A DNA stretch of 64,000 nucleotides, taken from positions 310,001 through 374,000 of the forward strand of contig PQWQ01000001.1 in NCBI GenBank assembly GCA_002943765.1, in the 5' to 3' direction. Under the pieces are notes generated by a model. That model did not search any database and was not told where the DNA came from. It saw only the letters and a program-made list of their open reading frames with translations. Each line of letters starts with the position of its first letter. Within the stretch, counting starts at the first letter, position 1. A program made the position numbers and the translations under genes. This document shows positions 37,541 to 51,900 of the stretch, piece after piece. The DNA comes from Psoroptes ovis (taxonomy: Eukaryota > Arthropoda > Arachnida > Sarcoptiformes > Psoroptidae).

Positions 37541-39910
37541 ATTTAAGCATATTTACAATTGTAACGAATTGAAAAAAAAATTCAAAAATAATCAAAAATT
37601 GAATTTAAGAAAATTCAAATAATGAAAATTCAATGAAAATAATGAAGACATGCAATTTTCGGTTCAATTTTCAAGCAGAAGGAATTGAAGAATTTCTTTA
37701 TTTGAGCTTAGACAAGTTCATAAAAGTATAAAATTACAATTGAATTGAAATTGAAAAATTCTTATATTTTCAAAATAGAAATGAATTCTTGAAGATGATT
37801 CAACTATTCTTCTTCAATTCTCATTTTTACAGAAATGAAAAATAATTCAAAAATTAATTAGGAACCAGTGTAAATTTTCAAAGTTTTATTTCAATTAAAA
37901 TTTGTGAAAAATTCTTAAAATTTGAAAAATTCTCGAAATTTTCAATTAATTAAAAAAAATTTCAATTATTTTCAAGAGACGAAGAAACTGTAAAAACTAT
38001 AGACTTGGAAAAGTAGAAGAAAATATCAGATAACCCAAAGAATTGGATAAGAAATGATGAAGATAAAGATATATACGTATGAAAAGCCTATTTTCAATTA
38101 TTTTTCAAAAACCAATTTTCAATTAGAAATTTTTCAATTTTTATTTCTATTTGGTACAAGATTTCTTAATTGAATTCAAAGTTTGAACAAACCAAAAAAT
38201 TGAAAAAGAAAGAATTTGAATTAATTTTCAATCATCATCATTATTTAAGATAAGGCCAAAGTTCACCGAAGAAATCAATGATGATCCAAATCATAAATTA
38301 TTAATTTATTGATAGAAACATAGACAACATGGAAAAACCTATCAAAACATTGAAAAACATCAAAAACCATGGATATAAATGGATGGAAAATGAAAACACA
38401 AATACTACGTGAAAAAGTTAGATCAATCGAATCAACATGATTAGATGATGATGATAAGTGAAATTGATTTTATGATTTTCAACAAAGTAAAAATCGAATG
38501 AAATGAAATGAAATCGAATGAAATTTATTATTTTATTATTTGATTATTGCTCCTGCTAGGGCTATAGCTGCTGCTGATTACCATTTTTCAAACCATATAC
38601 GTTTGAAAAGATAGAAATTATCATTTTTTATGACCAAAATTCATGAAATAAAATACGAAAAATCCAATTAGGACATTTTAGTTTTGGTTTTTTCATTTTG
38701 CTCAATGAATTCGATATGGTTTGTCGATATTATATTCTCTTCTTATTCTTTGGTTCAAACAAGAAATTCATTAATTCATTTCAATGGTCGAATGTTCAAT
38801 GTGTACACAAAAGTGCACCGAATTCATCATTTTTTCCCATCTTTGAAATTCTAAATTAAATTGTAATGTTTTGTCGTTGTAGAGTTTGATCATCGCAGAA
38901 GAAGTGAAAAAAAATGATAATTAAATTCAAACAATTTAAACTGATTTATGAAAACTGACAATTTCGCCAATTCACTTTTAAATCATAGGAATTTACGGAA
39001 TAATTTATTCGACAAAACGAACGAATAGGTTCATTGAATAACTAAATATTTGATCGTCGAGAGATCGGGGAAGAATTAAGAAAAAATTGAAAAAATCAGA
39101 AAAATTGAAAAAATCAAAAATCATATTTGTTCAACGTGAATATTTTCAAATAGAAAAATGGAAAAAAATGAATTGAATTGAATTGAATTAAATTGAGTTG
39201 AATTGAATTGAAATGAATCGAAATGAAATCGAATTGAAATCGAAAATCATTATTTATTTAATGTTTCAATCAATTTTAATTGAATTTTTTTCATCATTTT
39301 TTCTACCCCTTTGGAAAAACAATCAGACATTTTACAGCACGAAGAAGAAATGAAATGAAATAAAATAATTATAAATTCTTATCTCGTATTTCAGCGATAA
39401 TTTCATATGCAAGTGTGTTTCGATTTAGGGTTTTGAAACTATTATTATTAATAATATCAACATAACAATTAATGGCAATTGATGAAAGCCGGAATTCTGG
39501 GTAAATTAATAAATGAAATTAAATGAAATTTCATCATCATCGATTCGATTCCATCACTCAATGATCAATTCGATTATGACGCTGAGAAATGGCAAGAAAT
39601 AATAATCAATTTCACATCATCACCTTTCATCGTTTCCCGCAGAAACCCAACGAAAAAACAATCAAAAATATTATTTGATTTTCACAGATTGATCGTCATA
39701 GATCGGAGACCAAAGAAATGGGCCCAAGAAACAGGCCAAACACCCCGAATTTGATCAAACGAAAGTATTCCATAACTGGGATCAATTTTTCGAGTAGAAT
39801 TCAAACAAACAATTCTTAAAAATGAAAAGAAAATTCAATTTTCAAAATTAAATTTTCAATATCACAACCACCACCACACACATCACCAGCACGATTCACC
39901 ACCCATTAAC

Positions 39911-39940
39911 CACCACCACCCAACAACAACAACAACAACC
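39911..39940. repeat. CAC/CAA compound trinucleotide repeat
   Basis: Three CAC units followed by about six CAA units. Confidence 0.85.
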
Positions 39941-40242
39941 AAAAAAAAAACCTTGGCTTTTGTGTTTTTGGCTGTCGTCATTGTTGTTGTTGTCGAAGTC
40001 TTCGAGTAAAATGTGAACATTATTATTATTATTATTGATATCATCATCATTGTTATATGATTTCATTGATGTTTTGTCATTTTTATTCCATTTTTTCGAC
40101 AGAAAAAAATTGAAAATATGAGGAGAAAACATTTTCAATTTAATCTTTTTGAATGTATTTCATTTCAATATTTCAATTCAATTTCTAATATTTATCCTGG
40201 AAATTTTACAATATTATTTTTGTCAGTGTAAATATTTCAATA

Positions 40243-40263
40243 TTTTTTTTTTTTTTTTTTTTT
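40243..40263. repeat. T21 homopolymer tract
   Basis: 21 consecutive T residues. No adjoining retroelement body. Confidence 0.85.
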
Positions 40264-40398
40264 GATATTTCACTCAGTCAACGACAAAGATATTGACATG
40301 AATTCTAAAATATTTGTGAAAAAACTCTTGGAATTTTCAAATTCTTATCCATTTCATTTATATACACAAATACAGATGTATGGATAGCGTTAATAATA

Positions 40399-40478
40399 TT
40401 AGGTTGTCCGATAAGTTTTTGCCGATTTTCTCATGATTCCCTATGATATAATCGGCAAAAACTTTTCGGACAACCTAA
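40399..40478 (+). mobile_element. MITE copy 30, type C
   Basis: The best-preserved type C copy: left end TTAGGTTGTCCGATAAGTTT, right end AAACTTTTCGGACAACCTAA, TA both sides. The stem extends about 30 bp into each arm (TTTTTGCCGATTTT / AATCGGCAAAAAC), leaving a short loop around TCATGATTCCCTATG. Confidence 0.96.
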
Positions 40479-41232
40479 TAATACACATGATCGTGTATAT
40501 GTTTGCTGAATAACATCTTCTGAGTAACATACAGAAGGAAAGATGAAGATGAAACTTTGTCCACTTTCACTGTCTCTATTCACTCATCACTATCTACTAC
40601 ATGGCTAGTGTTGATGTGTTAGTTTGTGTATGGGCACATACGTATTGTAATATATACAAATATGTAATATTTCACGAAATTCTTAACAATATTCTTACAT
40701 CTGTATAAAAAATGTAATATATTTTCATTTTCAACTCGGAAAATTTCTACAATTCAAAATACGGAATTTTCAATGACAAAATTTGTATTTTTATCCAGTT
40801 TTTTTTTTCATTTTTCTTAGGTTTTTCTTAGGGTTTTTCTAAGGTCTATATCTCTCTTGGTATTTTCGCTGTTAATTTTGTTCAATTTTGGTCCAATTTT
40901 CAATTTCATACAGCAAAGAAAACAGAGCAAAAAATACGAAAAAAAAATTCAAATTGTTTTCGTGTTTTATTTATTTCCAAGTCAAAGTGAAGAAAAAAAA
41001 AACAAATTTACTTATGTCTTTATTATTATTATTATTGTTTTGTTTTTTTATATTTGGTCCAAAAATTGAATAACACAGACATGGACAAATACACAATAAA
41101 GATGTATGCGAAACAGAAGCAAAATAGAGAAATGAACAATATTTGAAATTTCAAATCACGTTTTACTTGTTAATATTTCTTCTTTATATTCTTCATTTTA
41201 GTTTTAGTTTCATTTCATTTCATTATAATCTA

Positions 41233-41312
41233 TCGGGTTGTCCCATAAGTTGTTGCCGATTTTCTAATGATTTTCTACGATATGACCGGCAAGAACTTAA
41301 GGGACAGCCTAA
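41233..41312 (+). mobile_element. MITE copy 31, type C body with CCC-type ends
   Basis: Left end TCGGGTTGTCCCATAAGTTG, right end GAACTTAAGGGACAGCCTAA, TA both sides. Core GCCGATTTTCTAATGATTTT / ACGATATGACCGGC. The CCC flavour is present at both ends. Confidence 0.93.
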
Positions 41313-42150
41313 TAATAAATTTATTCTTGAATGAAAAAGTTCCTAAGCAATTTTCAACGTTTCTTCTTCGTTTTTTATTCGATTTCATTTCAATTCAATG
41401 TTCATGTGTCCACTTGTTATATAAATTGTTTTTTGTTCATTTTCATTCCATCATTTCTATCATTATGAATCAAATAATAATGGAAATAATAAACGTTTGA
41501 ATTGTTCAGACAAAGGGAAAAAATTGTGAAAATAATAAAATTGAATTGAATCTAAGTCAAAATATAGTCAAATTAATTTGTTTCAAGTCAATTTTGAACA
41601 ATTATTTTTATGCATAAACGAATTATTATTATTATTATTAGTATTTTTTGAGCAATTATTTTTATTAAATCACATTTGGATATGTTTTCATCACAGTGTA
41701 AAGCAACAATAATAATTTTGGCTGCATTGTTTTGTTTTTAATTATATTTTGTTTCATTTTATTTTATTTTTTGCTTGAATTCTTGAATTCTCTGTATGAC
41801 AGATAGTGTAAATAGCAATGATATCTATTTTTGGTGGCTGCTGATTCAAAATGATTGAAAATTGAATTTGTTTTTTATTTTTCTTGGATATGCAAAGCGT
41901 ATTGAAGTATAAAAACAAGAATAACTGCTGCTGCTGATGTATTGGTTTGTTTTTTTCGAAATGTTTGGTGAATGTTTCATCATTGTTGAAGAATATACAT
42001 TTATTTCATTTCAATTTCAATTTTTCACTGTGCATTTAATGCAATCAGTATTCAATAAGCATACGAATCGATGATTATGATCATGGTGATCATGATCATC
42101 ATGATCATTCGTCGTCATCGTCATCAATATTGGTATTAATGTTCGACAAT

Positions 42151-42170
42151 GATGATGATGATGATGATGA
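42151..42170. repeat. (GAT)n microsatellite
   Basis: About seven GAT units, just downstream of GATCATG-rich self-complementary sequence (about 42070-42105). Confidence 0.85.
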
Positions 42171-42740
42171 TAATGAAATTCAATGTTCAAAACAATGATG
42201 CTGCATCGATCTTCATCGAAATGAACATCAATTTTGTTGATTGTATAATCTCTCAAATTGTTTTGTATTTATTTTTTTCGATTCACTTATTCAAAGCAAA
42301 TAGGGTTTTCAGTGGGCATCGTAGTATGGAACAACCGAACTGCCAATCGGTTCACAGCATTCAATATGAACATCAAACAAGCTGTGACACAATGGTGATG
42401 ATGGAAAAATGTCAATTTTTCCACCATTCAATTCAATTATTATTTACTCGAATAAAAAAAATTCTGAAGAATTTTACAAAATGAAATAATTTCGATGAAT
42501 GTAATGTAAATTAGTGATAATAATAATAATATATTGCAGCATCATTGGGTTATAAACAACACTGTTTGTCGCTGAATTATTATTATTATCCGACAGAACA
42601 CATTTAAATATCAAAGAAAGAACATTACATCTCTAGAAACTATTGAATAATGACTGATATACTATTTGGAACCCATACACAGTGTACTAAATAACACACA
42701 CACAAAGATAATTTATTTAAATTTAGATGTTTTTATATAT

Positions 42741-42820
42741 TTGGGTTGTACGAAAAGTTTTTGCCGATTTTCATCGGCAACTCTATTGATTAAGCGGAAT
42801 AAACTTTTCGGACAACCTAA
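42741..42820 (-). mobile_element. MITE copy 32, type A
   Basis: Left end TTGGGTTGTACGAAAAGTTT, right end AAACTTTTCGGACAACCTAA then TA. Core GCCGATTTTCATCGGCAACT. TTTTTGCC next to the left end resembles type C. Confidence 0.94.
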
Positions 42821-45800
42821 TATATTGAAATGTTTTTTTTTGGTGTAAATAATGAATGAATGAATGAAATTCAACTAAACCAAAGCAAAGCAAAAGAGAA
42901 AAATGATAATTTTTCTTTGGTACAATTACTCATGGTGCAAATACATTGGAAAATATAAAAATAGAAATCAAATAAAATGAAATGAAATCGTCATAATAAC
43001 AGTAATAAACGCCAAAAAAGCCAAAAACCAATAAAATAATGATAATCACCACAATAAATAAGAAATAATTTAGAAAAATTTCAAAAATAAGTAAATGATA
43101 ATAATAATAATTTGTAATTTGTAAACATGAAATTTTTCAGAAATCGTCAATCATTAAAATGATGCATGTATGTATTGAACAAAATTGGGATACTGAATGT
43201 ACACAAATACAAATACAAACACACATAACAACTTTGAATTAATACTGTTGTAAATGATCGTAGTTATAATATAAATCAAATAATATTAATTTACATTTTT
43301 TTAAAGGGAATAAAATTGAAATTTTTCACAAATTTGATTATTGAAATTGGACAATATACTTATTTAGTATTTGTGTTTGTGTGTTTGTGCGGATAATGGC
43401 ACCAGACATTTATCAAGGAACAACAAGGACTAAATTACATCTAATATAATGGCAAATAATATTTGAAATCATCTTAAGATTCGCTGGAAAACACTGAATT
43501 TCAGACGCATTTGATCGTCTTGGAAATAATAAAGTGGAATTTTATTTTGAATTTATTCTAGTTTTGAAAATTATCTGCGAAAAACAAATAAAATTCAATG
43601 TTTTTTTACCATCGATTTTTTTTTATCGATTGAGAAATCAAACACAAATGATTGATTCGTTGATGATGATTCAGAGATTATCAATTCATTCATTCATACA
43701 TTCATTCATTTCAAAAACATTAGTTCATTTCAATGATTTTTCAATTGAATTTGAATTTGTCAATTTGAAAAATCAATCGATTTTTCAATGGAAAAATAGG
43801 GGAAAATTCTCCATTTAAATTTGTGAAATAGACAAGAATCTGAATTCTATTCATTCTTTTTTCTAATTAAAATAATTTTTCAAGAAGAAATCTAAGAAAA
43901 AAAAATCTCAGATCAAATACAATTCGATAAAGGAAAATCAAATTCATGTATTTTTTTTTCTCAAGAATTTTCCAAAGAAATTCATGATTTCTTAGTACAT
44001 TAATGTTTGTACATGGCGAATTCTATGGAAATTCAATGATTCATTTTTCAAATGAAAAAAAAATAGCAAAAAAGCAAAAAAAGCAATTTTCCATTTATAT
44101 TTGACCATTTGTCAATTTGATTAAAAGCAATTTATCTTCAAATACTATCACTACACAGTGTTATTACTGTTTGTTTTGCATTATTTTCCCGATATCATTT
44201 ACAAATGAATTTGTAACAAAATGAAAGAATTCAAATTATCGAAAATTTAAAGAAATAATGATTTTTATTCTTTTGTAATTTATATTTTGAATTCATACAA
44301 AATATAAACAAATTTTAATCTAAAATTGTATCACAATTTTTGATCAAAATAAATTTTATATTTGTTATTTTACAAATATTTCACACACAATGATAATGCT
44401 TGTGCAATTAATTTGAATTCAAGAGAATTTCCGATTATTATCACATAATCAGATCATATCCTTTAATATTCAATCTAATTAATCAGATATTGGAAAACAA
44501 AATCAAATCGTTATAGATATCTTGATGATAAAAATGAGAATATAAATTAAAATTTCAATATTTCATTGTAAAATTACAATGCATTTAGAGTTTACACATA
44601 AACGAATAAGAATTGAAAGAATTATTATCATGTATTCATGATAGAAATTATATTTATTTTACAAATATTAGCATTAGTGTAAACAAAACAAATGAATTAA
44701 TAAGATTAATTTCATTTCATTTTTTGTTCTCACATTCGGGATCAATGAGAAAGAAAAAAATAAGAACAAATATTTGAGATTTATTCTATAAGAATATCAA
44801 AAATTTGTACTTGAATCGTGAAAAACATATACACACGCATACAAACACAGATATAATATTGTATCTGAAACAATATTGAAACAAATACAAACACATTTAC
44901 AAATACAAATACAAAGAATACACACAACAAATGCAAACAATACCGGAGATAAGAAGTAAATAATGAAATGAATAAGAATTTCTACCATTTCGTAATCAAA
45001 TTTTATCAATGTATTTTCTTGTATTTTGTCATTGTAGTCGTTGTTGGTTGCTCAATTCGTTTACATTCATTATCATTCATAGTGTTTACCGAATAGATAA
45101 CAACGGATAATGATTTATGTTCGGTTGTCTATAGACAATGACAAAGTATTTTGTCAAATGAATTTTCAAATGATAAGATTTGCAGAGGAAAAAAAAATCA
45201 AAAATTCAAGTTTGAAAATCTTGAATTTACAAAAGAAATTTCACACACATTTGAAGTCATCACGCCATCTTTTAAGATTTTCGATGAACATTTTTAATCG
45301 TGATCATTTACATTTTCTTATTTCATTATTTCAAAGATTATTGACCGGCCAACGGTTTAACCCTTGCTTTGTCTTGTTTTTTCATTCATTCAATCATTGA
45401 TCGAGTGAAAGCATGTTTCATTAAATGAAAGCGACATTGACCTTTCATTCATGATTCATACATATTTTCAGAAAGATTGAAAGTTCAATGAGCGATGAGA
45501 TGAAGGAGTTTTCTGTTGTTTTTTCTAGGAAGTTAATTGCAGTAATAAAAATGAATTCTAAATTCATAAAAAAACTGATAATTGGCAGAATTGAAGATCA
45601 AAGATCTTTGAATTATTTCAATTTACCGGACTAATGTCGATAACCTTGAATAATATTTTCATTCAAAGATCATTTCAAAGTTCACAACTCTAAGGAATTT
45701 ATGATTATATGATTTGAATGCTTACAAAATTGTTGTGAAAATATGGAAATATTTCTGGTGTGTGTGAATCAGATTTGAATTCAAAAACTGGTTTATATCA

Positions 45801-48800
45801 TTTTTTCATGGATAAAAAGTTAAGATTTCCACGCGGAAAAATGAATAAATGAATTCAAGGACAAATTCTCAAAGATTTCATTTTTAAAGATTCATTTAAA
45901 TATGTCAAAATATTGAAATTCTTTCAACACTAATATCATTTATAATTTGAAATTTTAAAAAATTCTAACCCTTTGTTGCCATTGATGCTTAATGAGCTTA
46001 GCAAAAGGCAAAGGGTCAAAGTCATAATAATTTCAATGACAATAATTTGAAAAAATGATAAAAAAAAGAGTGATTCTACTTACCGAACCAAAGGACAAAT
46101 CGATTATGTTTAAATTTCAGGTAATTTTGTCAAATGTTTTCTTGAAATGTTTTCTTAAAATTATCTTGAAAATGTTCACAAATGTTCACAAATTTTAAAA
46201 GTTTAAGACTCAAATATTTGTAATGACGACGAAAATTCACAAAATTACAATGTTTTGAATTTTTTGAAACGAAACTTTTAGTTTGTTTATTTGTTTATTT
46301 AAATGTTTTTAAAAAACTTTGAAAATGCTCTTGAATCAACGGTTAATCGCTGTTAATCATACAACAATATACATACACAACAACAAATATGTGTGTGTGT
46401 GTGTAGAATTGAATTGAATTTCTAAATTGTTTTGAACAAAAATGAAAATGGAAAAAAATGAAAATTTTAAAAATTATTTTTGAAGGTTAATTTCTAATAA
46501 ATAAATAAATAAATGATAAAATTTGAAAATAATCTAATTGAACTAATAATAATAAAAACTAAACAGATTTTTTTTTTTTGAAAAAAAATCGAAAATTTTG
46601 AAAAATGAAAATTTGAAAATGAAAAGATATTTTATGAAAGCTTTGCATTGGATTTATATATGGCGAATTTCGGAACAGAAAACAACAACAAAATTTAAGA
46701 CAAGAATTGATTTGAATAGAATTCTTTCGATTTTCTTAGTTGTTGTTCATGAATTAAATCAAGAAATATTGGAAAATGTAAGAAATCAGAGAAGATGTAT
46801 TGGTCAAGCAATAATATAATATAATAGAATAATAATAGTGTATAATTGAATGAAATAGCGGTATAATAATACGAATAATAAATAATAGATTTAGAAAGGC
46901 TTACCCCTTATCGATAGACTTAAATAATAATGATGATAATAATAGATTCCGGTATTTTTTTTTTCTTAAATAATAAAATAAAAGGGTTCAACAAAAAGAG
47001 ATTTTTCTTCCGTATTAACGGTTATTATCAAGCAATTTTCATTGTTCAATATCAAATACTGGTGAATTGCATTTGTAAATTTCAGGTTTTTTCTCAAAAA
47101 AAAACACTGGTTATATTGAATGATTTGAAAACAAGCGAACAGGCACAAAGCAAAAGTGAACAAATGATAAATTATTTGAGAAAATAAAAAATCGAAATGA
47201 TTGATCAACAGGTCGATTTGTTGTATGTGTACAGAGGGGGTATATTAAGGTATATGTTTGGCTGTAAATAAACAACACTTTAAAAGATTATTACAAGATT
47301 TTCATCGTCAATTGAAAATGGTCAAAAAGGTTAATTCTTTGCTTGAAAAGAAACGGACACACGTTGTTGAATCATTCAATTCAAACACTCGACAAGTTTT
47401 TTGATGAATTTCACTGTTAAATTCACGATCAATGCATACACAATCAACTTAACAACAAAAATATTTTGTAATCAATGGCAGATGTTTAAGATGTATCAAT
47501 GATTTTTTAAAATTGAAAATAATAATTGATAAATTATTCAATTTGTTGTTTTCATTTGACACAATCAAAAATGGATGTTTTTAAGCATTAAATTACTTAA
47601 ATTTAAATAATAAATTTGATAATTTTTAATTATATTTTTCACATTAACTTATTGAAATGAAAATTTCTAAAATCAAAAATTGTAAATAAAAAAAATGTTT
47701 GTCAAATCACCGATCAGTTATATGATGAATTAGAATTAGAATTTGAATTTGAATTTGAAATGGCAAAAATTGATGGCGGTGATAATAATGTAAATAATAG
47801 CAATTAATAAAATTATCATAATACAATTGATATTATTGGCATACATTCAAAACAAAACACACAACACGCGCGCACACACACTCATATACATAAATCTATC
47901 AACAAAATCCATTAAACAACAATTAGAGAAAAAAAAGGAATAATTTTCCAATTAAAACATTTGAAATGGAATTTTGATTTTTCTACTCGTTTCAAATGTA
48001 TGAATGTGTTCATAGCAAATAATGGAAAACAAACATTAAGAATACAATTATATTCAGAAGAATGATTGAGGAAAGCAATGAATGAATGAATGAATGCAAA
48101 CACCTCTTTTTGAATTATTTTTCTGGAAAATATTTTGAAAAAAAAGAGAATTCCATTGAATAAATGAATGAATGAATGAATGATGGTTGTATCAATTCAA
48201 AAATGAACAAATAATCGATTGAATGAATTGAATTGAATTGAATTGAATATTTTATACAAAGATTTTCACTCAATTTCTTCAACAACTCGCTACCATAATA
48301 TTCAATGGCTAATTTATGTGGTGTTTGAATTTGAATTTTTGGAAATTTTTTCTTCGCTTATTTCGATGTCCACAATTGAGAAAAAAAACCAGAAAAAAAA
48401 AATCGAAACAATCGATTGGTTTATGTGTGATTATCATCATCATCATCATCATCAATATCATAGTCAATGATTGACTATTTTTTCCTTCAATAAATTGATG
48501 GTTAGTGTGTACACCACCTCCTATTTTTCCTTTTAATTCCCTTGAATTGTTTCGGAAATCTTTTTCTCATTGGTTTTACATTGTTTTTTCTAACAGAAAC
48601 AACAATATAAAATAACAACAACCACCAAAACATCATCAAAAATCATCATCATTATTATTGAATGAATGGAATTGAACATTTTGTAGTGTAAATTTCGGAA
48701 GAAAAAGATAAAAAATTTACCCATCTTCATTCATCAATAATGATGAAAATGATTAAAAAATCATTTAACAAAAAAAAAAGAAAATTAAAATTTTAATGAT

Positions 48801-48891
48801 TTCACTTTCTGTGTAATGTAAAATTATTATTTGTAAACAAATAATTTCTTCGGAAGAAGAATTGGAAAAAATTAGAACTCCAAACAATATA
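42821..48891. other. MITE-free noncoding stretch (6.1 kb), no gene recognised
   Basis: The longest interval without an 80-bp MITE. Contains AAAAAGC repeats near 44070-44085, a CCCTTTG...CAAAGGG inverted pair near 45970-46015, a GT repeat near 46390, GAATT/AATTTG repeats near 47735-47757 and ATG/ATC runs near 48430-48455. Open frames are short and low-complexity. Confidence 0.45.
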
Positions 48892-48972
48892 TTAGGTTGT
48901 CCAAAAAGTTCTGACCGATTTTCATGTGCCAACTCTACTGATTAAGCGGAATGAACTTTTCGGACAACCTGA
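48892..48972 (-). mobile_element. MITE copy 33, type A
   Basis: Left end TTAGGTTGTCCAAAAAGTTC, right end GAACTTTTCGGACAACCTGA. Core ACCGATTTTCATGTGCC and ACTGATTAAGCGGAATG. Confidence 0.95.
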
Positions 48973-51900
48973 AATGTTCATATTTTTAACCAATAATTTG
49001 ATATTTAATTTATAATCAACACACATCAACTATTCGTTTGAAAAAAAGCCAATTACCTTGAAATGTTAAATATCTTCAATGTTCAATGTATACAGCAAAC
49101 GATGCACATACATCCTACACATACATTGACATATACACAACACTCAAACAATGGCTATTTATGAAGTTTCATTTCTATGTTTGCATACATGGCACAGAAA
49201 GGTATTATTAGGAGAAAATAATAAGAAGGAAAGAAAATTCAATTGATTGTCAATTGATTTTTTCAAGAAAATTTTCATTCAGAAAAAGTAAACTTTCTTT
49301 AGGCGCAATTATTTGTTGATTTTGATTGTTCATGAATTGATCCATTGATTTTTCAATGCTTTTTCTAATGGAAATCATCAACTGAATTTGAAAGGAAATA
49401 CATTCTCTCATAAGGTATATTTGGCTTTGAATTTGACACGCTATTCTTTGTTACTAATTCGGCATCGAAAACAAAAAAAAAAAAAAAAAAACAAGATCAA
49501 GAGCATCCGCAATCAAGCATTCATGCATATATAATGACAATATTGGAAAAAAAATTAGTAATTTTTGAAGCATAGAAATTATATCGATATTCGTATTTGG
49601 CAGGCTATTATCAAAAGGTACATTAATAAATGATTCTTTTTGTTTGAAGTTTATGATTAGCATTGAACAAACGATAATAATAATAATAGCAGCAAGGTAA
49701 ATGTCGGCAGCTATCATCATGTGTATTGTATTTTAGAATTTTTTTTTTTATTATTATTTCAATTAATTTTCAATTATTTTCAATGAACATTTCATTATTA
49801 CAAAGATGTTTTAGAAAAAATAATAATAATTTCAATTCTCTTCAAAATCAAAGAAAAGAGCCAGAAGGCTTTTGAAATCTTGCTTTTTGAAATGAGAAAA
49901 AGCAGAAAGCTAAAATGCCACCCAATAAAAGATTTTTTTGAAAGGTAGCATGACATGCCATGCTTCTGAATCAAATATTAACACTGATATTGATAATTGA
50001 ATTCATTCTCATTTTAAGGATGGGTGAAAATGGATAGATTTTTTCATTTTTTTTTTTTCGTTCAAAGCAAAAAATTCATATCAAGGTTATACATTATTAT
50101 TATTATTTCTGTCATTTTTTCACTGTACTGTCTCTTGTCTGCAAATGATAAAAAAGAAAACATTTATATTTAAGTAAGTTTTGTGGAAAAAAAAAATAAA
50201 AGAATCAAATTTAAATCAATTACAATGTCACACATTGTAATGGTTGATTATCAGCATTATTATTTTCATTATTTTCTTAATTCAATGTGATCGGAAGCAT
50301 TCAAATTAGATGATAATTGAGTGGTGGCGGTGGTGGCGGTGAAAAGGAGAGAAATTCATAAAATTTCACAAAATGAAACAAAAATTTCCCTAAGTTTATT
50401 TCAAAGAAAAATATTTCCAAGGGATTTTTCTGAATTTTTTTTCCTATTCGTCCTTTGATTCTAAATCAAATCTCAATGATAAGTTCTCATTGAAGAATGA
50501 AGGGGAAAACGAATAAGATTGATTCATTTCAATTTCATGCTTCATACGTTCATCATAGGTCTAACCTTGACATTGACAATCGACGTGTTTCATATTTTAT
50601 TTATTTGATTATTCATTGGGGAAAAATGAATCATAACTCTTTGAATAATCATTATCATTAGTGCTATCTATTAATACATCATTCTAAAGACATTGACAAA
50701 TTTAAAAATGAATTTCTTCATTAAAATCAATGAACAATGGGTCAAGTTTAATTGGAATCGGATTTTTGCCTTTGTGTTTCATTAAATAATTTATACTTTC
50801 TGACTTCTTGGAAATCCCATAAACTTGATAAATTTTTGGAATTTTATATGAGAAAATTTCGTACGAAAAAAAATTTCAGCCACTTATGACAAAAGAAATA
50901 GAGGAATTCGTGGAATTTTTCTATAAATTTCAAGCACGTGGTTTTCTCTGCATTCAATTAGTGTCTTTTATTTTTGGAAATATCGAGAAAAAAAATTCCA
51001 GAAATAGAAACTGACCACACACATAAAGACAGTACAAATTTCACACATTTGAAATTTGTTTTTTTTTTGATTAATTATTAATTAATTCAAATTCATTCAT
51101 TGAAAATAATAATTTCATCGAAAAACAAAACACCTCGAAACAAATAAACAAAAATACCAAACAAATTTAGGCATTCAACCAATCCACATAGAATATTCAT
51201 TGGATTTGAATTGAATAAATGAAAAAAAAATGGCAAAGCTTCCCAAAACAATAATTAATCATTTCGATTGATTTGAATCAAATGATGATCGGAAAAATAA
51301 TAATAAACAAAACAAACACAAAAAATTGAAATATTGTTTCATCATTTACCTTGATTTTTGTTGTGTTTTTGATTATATTTTTGTTGGTGTGTTTTCAATT
51401 CAATGAAATGACAATGAATACTATTTTGAATTGATTTTGATTTTGATGATTCAAAAAAAAAAAAAAAAAATCATATGAATTTTTGAATAATTCAAATTAT
51501 GGAACCTTGAAATAGGTCTAAACATTGGGATGGTCATGACCAAGGTTTTTTTGAAATGACTGTTTTAGAATAATAATAATAATAATAAAAACAACAAATC
51601 ATCATCATCAGCACCATGATCATTATCATTAAAACTATCAAGTACATAAACATATAAACAAATAAAATAAATAAATAAATAATTCAATGTTGACAAGTTT
51701 CAATTATGAATTCATATTTATTCAATTCATTAAAATGAAAAGAAATTGTCATTTTTCAATTCGAATTTTTCATTCATTTTTCTATGATAAATGATTCTGA
51801 ACTGTCAGTTTTAATTATTCAAAAATGAAAATATTGAAAAATATTAAAATAATAATAAACACAATAACATTGAATAAATGTATTTATCAATTTTGATTTC

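Larger units (their letters stand above)
34935..40398. other. MITE-free noncoding stretch (5.5 kb), no gene recognised
   Basis: No 80-bp MITE here, against an average of one per 1.5 kb. Holds a repeated CTAAATTTTAGA near 35535-35560, GTTGGTTG repeats near 36350, an imperfect hairpin (36713-36766), an AC microsatellite (37521-37540), a less repetitive island at 39680-39790, a CAC/CAA repeat (39911-39940) and a T21 tract. No exon I can defend. Confidence 0.45.

Noticed and set aside
39690..39790. Mpv17/PMP22-family exon suggested by GVFGLFLGP on the minus strand
   Set aside because: The family's following H-x-W-Y motif is missing, a stop follows within a few codons and no usable donor is present.
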